A program made the translations under genes and the position numbers. The notes under the pieces were generated by a model. That model was not told the origin of the DNA. It searched no databases and saw only the letters and a list, made by a program, of their open reading frames with translations. A DNA stretch of 64,000 nt from Bolinopsis microptera (taxonomy: Eukaryota; Ctenophora; Tentaculata; Lobata; Bolinopsidae): assembly GCF_026151205.1 (NCBI RefSeq), contig NC_087077.1:3472001-3536000 (forward strand). Reading direction: 5' to 3'. Positions 57,358 to 64,000 of the stretch are shown here, in pieces; within the stretch, counting starts at the first letter, position 1, and each line of letters begins with the position of its first letter.

Positions 57358-58273
57358 TATTTTAACCCCATTGTTTTAGTCCGAATTAAATTGCTTTATA
57401 TATGACTTGTTTCATGAACTAATATGAAGCGGTTAATGTCACTGCGCTGGTAAAAGTATAATGTTTTAGTGGGACTTTGTTTTGTATGTATCGTGTTTTA
57501 TACGCAGTGGGATTTTTGTAATGTTTCGGACAGTTTTATTATTCAGGTCACTTTATGGGTACAGTTTTACTTACCTATTGAAATGGAAAATATGTATTAA
57601 TATGAAGCAAGGCTGTGAAAACCAAGTTTTCAGTTTAAGAAGGAGCAATCTCTGAATCCTTATCATTGTAGTCCATGTTTTAACTCCGAAAGAATTTGAA
57701 TTCATTTCATGGGCGAGAGATCTTAGTTAAGACGGTTTATGATTCATTATTATGCAAAGTATATGAAAATTATGTTTATTGGTATGTTTGTATAGAGTGT
57801 TAAATGTTACGGCTGACATATCTGTGTAAATTTTTGAAACTCTGTTCAGTAGCTTTAAATTGAATGTTAATACTCATAATTATTATATTTTGTTTTGTAT
57901 CTTAGGCCCCAGATCTACCTCGGTGGCCCTCAAGAGTATATTTCACGAAATTGTTTTCTGAAGGTTGATTTTAAATTTAACCCCGACTCGGTTCAATCAT
58001 TTCGGATCTGAAAACCACTTAAGGCCTGTAGCCAGTGAGGTAGTTAATGTTAATTTTAGAGATAAATATTATCATTGACGTTACTTTTAATCTCATTCGA
58101 AGTAATTTTCAAGCCAACTGTTTGTCTGATTTATTTTAATAGCTCAACTGCTAGTAGTTTTAGAAATACTTATTTTTTCCCCTTTGATTCTGTGCTAACA
58201 GTCAGCTCCTATCTTGTAAGAATAATTTGATATATATTTTGCAATATCTTCAACCATTTTCCTTCAGACTAGC
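57358..58273. other. Region upstream of SMPD4
   Basis: AT-rich without supported coding sequence. It should contain the SMPD4 promoter and 5' leader. No clear core promoter element can be picked out. Confidence 0.4.
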
Positions 58274-61200
58274 ATGGATAACGCACTCGCAATCCTCAAA
58301 CAAGAACCTCTATCTGTCAGATGTCAAGTCAGTAATTCCCATCACTAAAAACATTAACCAAATTTTAAAAATGGCTTTTTAAAAAGACACTTTATTAACT
58401 TTAATAAATCTACTACATAGCAGAGTGATTAGTAGCACATGCTAACACCTCCCCAACACCTCCCTAACACCTCCCTAACACCTCCCTAACACCTCCCTAA
58501 CACCTCCCTAACACCTTCCTAACACCTTCCTAAAACTGAACACCTCCCTAAAACATCCCTAACACCTAACACCTCCATAACACCTCCCTAACACCTTCAT
58601 AACACCTAGCACATCCCTAACACATCCCTAACACCTAACACCTCCCTAAAACATCCCTTACACCTAACACCTCCCTAACACCTTGATAGCACCTTCCTAA
58701 CACCTTCCTAACACCTTACTAACACCTTCCTAACACCTTCCTAACACCTTCCTAACACCCTCCTAACACCTACCACATCCATAACACATCCCTAACACCT
58801 AACACCTCCCTAAAACATCCCTAACACCTAACACCTCCCTAACACCTCCCTAACACCTTCCTAACACCTTCCTAACACCTCCCTAACACCACCCTAACGC
58901 CTCCCTAACACCACCCTAACACCTCAGAACCTGACGGAGCTCCTGCCCACCCTCCCTATTAGACAGCTCCACATGTACCTGCCCCAACTTCTCTCCAACA
59001 TATTCGGCTACGACTCAACCCCCGGCTGGAGACTCTCATCTCTTCACTCTAACTTCCATCCTACTGATTTTAAAGCTATCAGAGCCTTCCTCAAACCCAA
59101 TGGAGGTAGGTCCAGCTTGATAGTATTACTAATATCTAGTGTTGCGCTCAACATAACTATTAACTAACCTAAGATTATTGCTATAGGATGATTCTAGAAG
59201 CCCTGGTACCTGACTGCAACTACCTACTCTCAAGTGGTCGTCACAGCAACACATCTGCACTGCTCTGCAACCTGACACAAAAACAACTCAAGCTAAATCG
59301 AACTATCACAATAGTCCATCACTTTGGGGACAGCAGTGTTCACCATTATGATACTTTACTCGCTAAAAGTGGGGTCAATGTTAGCGAGGTTAAGGAGTCT
59401 GGTAAACTGAAATACAGTGAACTTAACTGTCTGCTACACACTCCACCTGATCTGGACAATAATTTAAATAATCCAGAATGGTTGAAGAAAGTTGAAGGAA
59501 ATCAGGTTGTGGTGTTAACTGAGATTCACTTGTTACTGGGACTGGGTTGTCAGCTGAAAGACGTTGTTATGTTAGTTCAGAGGTTGCTAAGAGACAGTCT
59601 GATCGTCATAGTAACATCACGTGACTCCCCAGAAACCAAGCAGTTGAACACGTATCTTGAGAGTTTGTTAGGGAACTGTGTGTCAGTGGATACTCTAAAC
59701 AGTGGCGCCAGTAAGGAGGTAGATGGTCACATGACCAGGCGGAGTATGGGCGTGGTAAGCACGGGACTGTATAAGGGGTCTGAGAGGGGACTTAAGGTAT
59801 TCCCTCTGGGAACTGCCCCGGGGACTGTGTGAGTGGAAATGGTGGAATGCAGGATTGTTTTAGGAGTTTTTGTGACTGGGACTTGTAGTTTTAGTGCTTT
59901 CAAGTGTGTTTTACTGTTTAAACTTCGATTCTTCCTTCCAAACATCTTTGATCTTGTTATGTGACACAACATAGTGTAATAATTATTTGATCGTAAATTA
60001 CTTTACAAATTGGTCATACCATCACCCTTTATATAACAAATTTTTCTAAACTCTCTCAGTCGCACGATAGCTAAATTTAGCCTATTCCATGAAATGAAAC
60101 GTAGATGATCAATATTTCTAGATATTGAAACTTTTGCATTGTTATATTGCTCGATCACTTACTTTCTCTTCCAACTTCAGGCTGCCTGTTCAAAGCTCTG
60201 CAATGTTTGGAAAGCGACAATTCCTCTCACTTTCTGTTTCCTTTTAACGCTCTACCCCCAAACTCAGTTGCTCTGCTTAACGACAGAGCTGTACCGTCTC
60301 TCTACAGGTAAATGGAATCATTTAGGTGCGGCATGAAATCGCGATATTATGCGATTTAACAAGTTTTCTGATATTTATTGCAAAATTACACATAAAAATG
60401 CAGAAAACCTACGGATTGTCTGGATATCGATAGTATTACTTGGGATAATTAATCGAAAATTCCCTGACCGATTATTCATAGGTTTTTATCCAATTTAGTC
60501 AATTGATTCTAAAAATTAAGCCGCAACCATGCACTATTCGACTTAAACTAGGCTAAATCAAGATGACGAGTGCTTAATTCACGATCACCTTCAAAATAAA
60601 AACGTAATATAAATAACCAAATAACCACTACCCGCCCCCCCCCCCCCCCTGACCTAGTGCCTCTCAGGATGTTCGTGAACGTGGATATAGAGTCGAAGGA
60701 GTTGAGCATGACTGCATACCACTACTACTTCATGTACTTCACCTACTTCCTGATTCACCCTCCCCCGGGCGTGGTCTGGCCTGCTAGTCTGGCTGATGTG
60801 CTCTATACCCAGCTGGTTGAGGACTACCTTCACTTCTTCTTACCACCCGGTACTTTATTTCCACTAATTTTTTGAATTTATTACTTGATGGAAGTAATTT
60901 CTTAGTTGTGTACATCGTACTTAACTGATGGTAGCATTAAGTTCATCAACATACCCTTAATAAAACTTCTCCCCGTAGGAAACAGTATACCAAACTTTGG
61001 AGCAGCTCATCCTATCAACAGATTCGTACCAAACACCTACTCTCTATCTCAAGCATTTGCGGAGATCATGTTTGAAATGTGGCTTAATCAGAGGGGAAAT
61101 GATACCAACAAAGTTGTTCTTTCTATCGATCAAGTGAGCGCTTGTTTGCAATTTGAACGATACTCACTAATTCACAATAAAATACAATCCTGCAATCTGC

Positions 61201-64000
61201 ATTAGAATGTGGCTTTTTATTACGCTTGTAACAATCTCACATATCTATTCCAAACTTGTTGTCTTTCACAGTTCACTTTCATTCTTCATCTATTTCGTTG
61301 TCACCAATAGCACCAAAGTCGCTCACTCATACCCTGGAGAATGGACTCCTATGATCACAACAACAAGGATTTGCAGGTCAGTCAGGCATTGGTTCACAAT
61401 CCGTTGAAATCTCTTGAGGGAGACCTGCGGGTTCTTTATCTTACTTCAGGATAGGCCCAGTGGTTGAGTGTGTCCCATATTTTAAAACCTTGCCTAAACG
61501 TCCGTTAATCTGATCCCAGACCTATGTTACAAATCTGTTTGTTAACCAAACCAAACTAATCACACCAAACCAATATTACTGTTAAGTCTATAATCCTGAT
61601 TTCTTAACCGCTCACAATTACTCACAATTACTCACAATTACTCACAATTAATCACAATTACTCACAATTACTCACAATTACTCACAATTACTCACAATTA
61701 CTCAAAATTACTCACAATTACTCACAATTACTCACAATTACTGACAATTACTCACAATTACTCGCAATTACTCACAATTACTCACAATTACTCACAATTA
61801 CTCACAATTGCTCACAATTACTCACAATTACTCCCGACACCAGGTACGGATAATCAGGATGCTGGTGAAACACACGCACCGGTTTGTCTACACCCCTCAC
61901 CTGGTAAAGGACCGGTACACGGAGGATATCACCAATTATATATCATCCTCATTCCAGAGCAACACCTACCAGGTGGGTCATCCTTCGAGATATGCTGCTT
62001 TTATACACTATCGACTATCGAGTCTTGATACTTAAGTCAATATAAACTGCATTATGATAATCTTTTGATTGGATTGTTCTGAGCTGAGTTTTAAAAACGG
62101 ATTAACTTTTCGTTCGCTGTCTTTTTTATTCGCTGTCTTTTTACTCGTTGTTTTGTCGAATTAGTTTTGTACGTGACAATCCCTGATATGCTAGCTGCTG
62201 AAAAATAAAACCAACAAACATTTTCAGTTTCTAACTTACCACTTTGCTACATTTTCACGTGACAATCCCTGATATGCTAGCTGCTGAAAAATAAAACCAA
62301 CAAACATTTTCAGTTTCTAACTTACCACTTTGCTTCATTTTCAGTTTCTAACTTACCACTTTGCTTCATTTTCAGTTTCTAAATTACCACTTTGCTACGT
62401 GGCCACTGATATCGAGTTTTAGAGGTTTGCTGGAGACATGGTTAAGTTACATCCAACCCTGGAGATACACCTCTATTGTCCCTGGTACGGATATTATCAC
62501 TTACATAATACATTTCTTAACATTACGACGTACATATCATATATAATAATATATAATATTATATAATAATGCTATATGATAATATATATATATATATAAT
62601 AATACTTCTTATTATTATGACGACTAATATTTGGCGAAATTTGAAAATACTCAATCGATTAAAAATTGGATTATTGAACCAAAGCATAAAAACTTAGTAG
62701 CGGTGAAGTAGATTGGTTTTAATAAAGAAGCGAAAACAAACTCCGCCTTAACATGACACCGTATCTGTGCAGGTCCCCTTACAGACAGCAACATATCAGA
62801 ATGGCAGAACTTTATCCGGGACAACCTGCCAGCCTACTGCAACTTGCTGGACCGGTGCCTCAGAAGAATGTCTCACTCGCTTATCTGCAGTGGGAAGAAT
62901 GTCACGTTGCTGTCACGTGTCCTCAAAATATATTCCGCCCCACCTCTGCTCAGGTTTGAATTTTGTGGCTCCTTTTGGTTTAAAGTGATAGCCGTTTGAT
63001 ATCCGAGAGAGTTCTGACGGCTATGAGGCGCCCAATAAAAACATATGGGCTATTTCAAAGTATAATTTAAACATTTGCAGCTAAAGTTATCTCTAGCAAG
63101 AGCTGTGATTGCTCCAAACTTTTAACCGAGTGAACTACACTTCAGGACGATATGTGAGCTGGAGAGAGGGAACACCCACAACATTGTCAACGTGTTTACG
63201 GAGGGGGAGGCAGCTCAAGAGCTGCTCGACAAACTTTCCGGGGAGGTAAAGAAAGTTTTTTTGTGTAGTAGAAGGCCTTACGGGTATTTTCTGCTCGATA
63301 CGCTAGAGAGTTTAGTTCCACCTCCCTAGACGTATTTTTGACCGTAGCATTGAGTTAAAGTGGATCTGGGATGATTGGACTGTTTTCTTCTTGGGCAAAA
63401 TCGCAAAATTAGGCCAAAAAAACCATGCAGCTGCACAAGATTGTATCAAAATATAGCAACTCCCCCTGTTTTTCCCTCTGGTAAAGATTTAAAAAAGTGG
63501 TGAAAATTTGTCCATTTTGCGTGTACCATTGTGTACTCGTACACTAGTGTGGTTTGTATGTTTCAGTCTAAAAAATCAGGAGATAAACAACAAGAAATGT
63601 GTCAAATGTTAGAAATCAGAAATGTAACTGACGAAATTTTCTTCAGATAATGCACCTGGAAAAGCAGCTGTCAAAGAGCACTCCCTCAGTCGGTCAGAGT
63701 GCTGCTGCTTCCGGTCTATTCGGCTGGATATCCGAGGGTAAAGCTTTACAATAATATTATCAGCTTACAATATGGCACATTTTTTATTGGAATTAATTAT
63801 GTCACTCGCTATTTAACAACAAAAACCTTGAGTTACGCTCGAAAATTGATATTGTTAACAGCTTATATGTGGGCAAATTTACTCAAGTCTAAGATCCACA
63901 ATGATGGTAAAGAAGTTATAACTTAGGTGCTATATGAGTAGATAAGATGTAGTAGATAAGATGTTATCTCTCTGTAAAGCATTCTCTTCAGGACTGTGGT
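58274..64000 (+). CDS. SMPD4: Sphingomyelin phosphodiesterase 4 (neutral SMase 3), 3' part outside window
   Basis: Exons: 58274-58327, 58928-59105, 60181-60307, 60668-60849, 60979-61133, 61311-61376, 61844-61972, 62376-62484, 62773-62953, 63146-63245, 63647-63737 and the start of the next at 63992. Phases agree throughout (457 codons so far; the human protein is about 866 aa). SMPD4 is a membrane-linked neutral sphingomyelinase of the ER and nuclear envelope. Recognisable blocks: [20 protein letters not shown] with [66 protein letters not shown] (the most diagnostic) and LFGWISEG. The C-terminal membrane segment lies beyond the window. Acceptors at 60667 and 61310 were chosen because alternatives hit stops or break phase. 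ELP6 lies in intron 2. Confidence 0.88.
58441..58925. repeat. 12-bp tandem repeat in SMPD4 intron 1
   Basis: About 40 degenerate copies of 'aacacctcccta' occupy almost the whole second half of the intron and run up to the acceptor of exon 2 (acacctcag|). The repeat is pyrimidine-rich and so supplies the polypyrimidine tract itself. Confidence 0.92.
59188..59832 (+). CDS. ELP6: Elongator complex protein 6, nested in SMPD4 intron 2
   Basis: An intronless ORF of 214 aa. ELP6 is one of three RecA-like subunits (ELP4-6) that form the hexameric ring of Elongator, needed for wobble-uridine modification of tRNA. The order [88 protein letters not shown] and [11 protein letters not shown] matches animal ELP6 proteins, including the VHGQLxxxWRR-like end. 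The Walker lysine is missing, as usual for ELP6. The ATG at 59188 follows 'ctatagg', and the frame cannot be spliced into SMPD4, whose exon 2 ends in phase 1 and continues correctly at 60181. It is therefore a separate gene on the same strand. Confidence 0.75.
   Translation: MILEALVPDCNYLLSSGRHSNTSALLCNLTQKQLKLNRTITIVHHFGDSSVHHYDTLLAKSGVNVSEVKESGKLKYSELNCLLHTPPDLDNNLNNPEWLKKVEGNQVVVLTEIHLLLGLGCQLKDVVMLVQRLLRDSLIVIVTSRDSPETKQLNTYLESLLGNCVSVDTLNSGASKEVDGHMTRRSMGVVSTGLYKGSERGLKVFPLGTAPGTV
61611..61838. repeat. 10-bp tandem repeat in SMPD4 intron 6
   Basis: About 22 copies of 'ctcacaatta' with single-base variants, ending just before the acceptor at 61843. Confidence 0.95.
62171..62400. repeat. 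Tandem duplication carrying the exon 8 splice acceptor of SMPD4
   Basis: An 86-bp block (acgtgacaatccctgatatg ... cattttc) occurs twice, at 62171 and 62257. It is followed by 31-bp repeats of 'agtttctaacttaccact' plus 'ttgcttcattttc'. As a result, four copies of the acceptor-like 'attttcag|tttctaa' end at 62227, 62313, 62344 and 62375. Only the last joins the SMPD4 frame. Confidence 0.88.

Noticed and set aside
59105-59832. The 59188-59832 frame as SMPD4 exon 3
   Set aside because: SMPD4 exon 2 ends in phase 1 and reaches this frame only through weak splice sites. The product matches ELP6 from its own ATG, and SMPD4 similarity resumes perfectly at 60181.
1-64000. tRNA or rRNA genes
   Set aside because: I looked for the conserved T-arm word and for rRNA core words and saw none. 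A covariance-model scan would be decisive.

Overview
This is a piece of a eukaryotic nuclear genome, almost certainly from an invertebrate animal. The genes are metazoan (DNAJB11, ERCC1, RAD51D, RhoGDI, TDP1, ELP6, SMPD4, a GPR157-like receptor). They have GT-AG introns, mostly a few hundred bases long, no operons, and an AT-rich background full of minisatellites, MITEs and retroelement debris. The transposon families and several nested genes suggest an early-branching marine animal such as a cnidarian, ctenophore or placozoan; this placement is inference and no marker here settles the phylum.

Layout. 1-5.3 kb: a 79-bp satellite, then GC-rich foldback repeats. 5.3-9.1 kb: three plus-strand genes, DNAJB11, an FTCD N-domain-like protein and hydroxypyruvate isomerase HYI. 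9.4-13.7 kb: ERCC1 in five exons with a one-base frameshift in exon 4. ERCC1 intron 2 carries an opposite-strand gene for a 191-aa secreted protein, whose start codon is tandemly copied in a 58-bp repeat. 14.5-16.8 kb: a RAD51D-like gene frameshifted at the Walker A lysine, and a small secreted VWC-type protein. 17.6-27.4 kb: RhoGDI on the minus strand with long introns that hold a mariner-type MITE, simple repeats and a cluster of CRE sites. 28.9-34.1 kb: retroelement remnants and more foldback repeats. 34.6-40.7 kb: three monoacylglycerol-lipase-like genes in tandem. 41.3-44.4 kb: TDP1 with an N-terminal PBZ-like zinc finger. 45-46.4 kb: a possible transposon-derived ORF, a second mariner-type MITE copy and a duplicated fragment of a TDP1 exon. 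47.2-49.4 kb: a GPR157/cAMP-type receptor. 49.5-55.9 kb: a 47-bp minisatellite interrupted by a 4.6-kb TTAA-flanked palindromic element carrying a broken PIN-like/CXC ORF. 56.2-57.4 kb: two small minus-strand candidate genes, one with prohormone-like features. 58.3 kb to the right edge: SMPD4, partial at its 3' end, with an intronless ELP6 gene nested in its intron 2.

The genes are independent housekeeping loci rather than a pathway cluster. Three act in DNA repair: ERCC1 (nucleotide excision and crosslink repair), RAD51D (homologous recombination) and TDP1 (topoisomerase I adduct repair). Two of the three carry a single-base frameshift. The exon structures given here were built by hand from reading frame, splice consensus and family similarity recalled from memory. 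They have not been checked against transcripts or databases.
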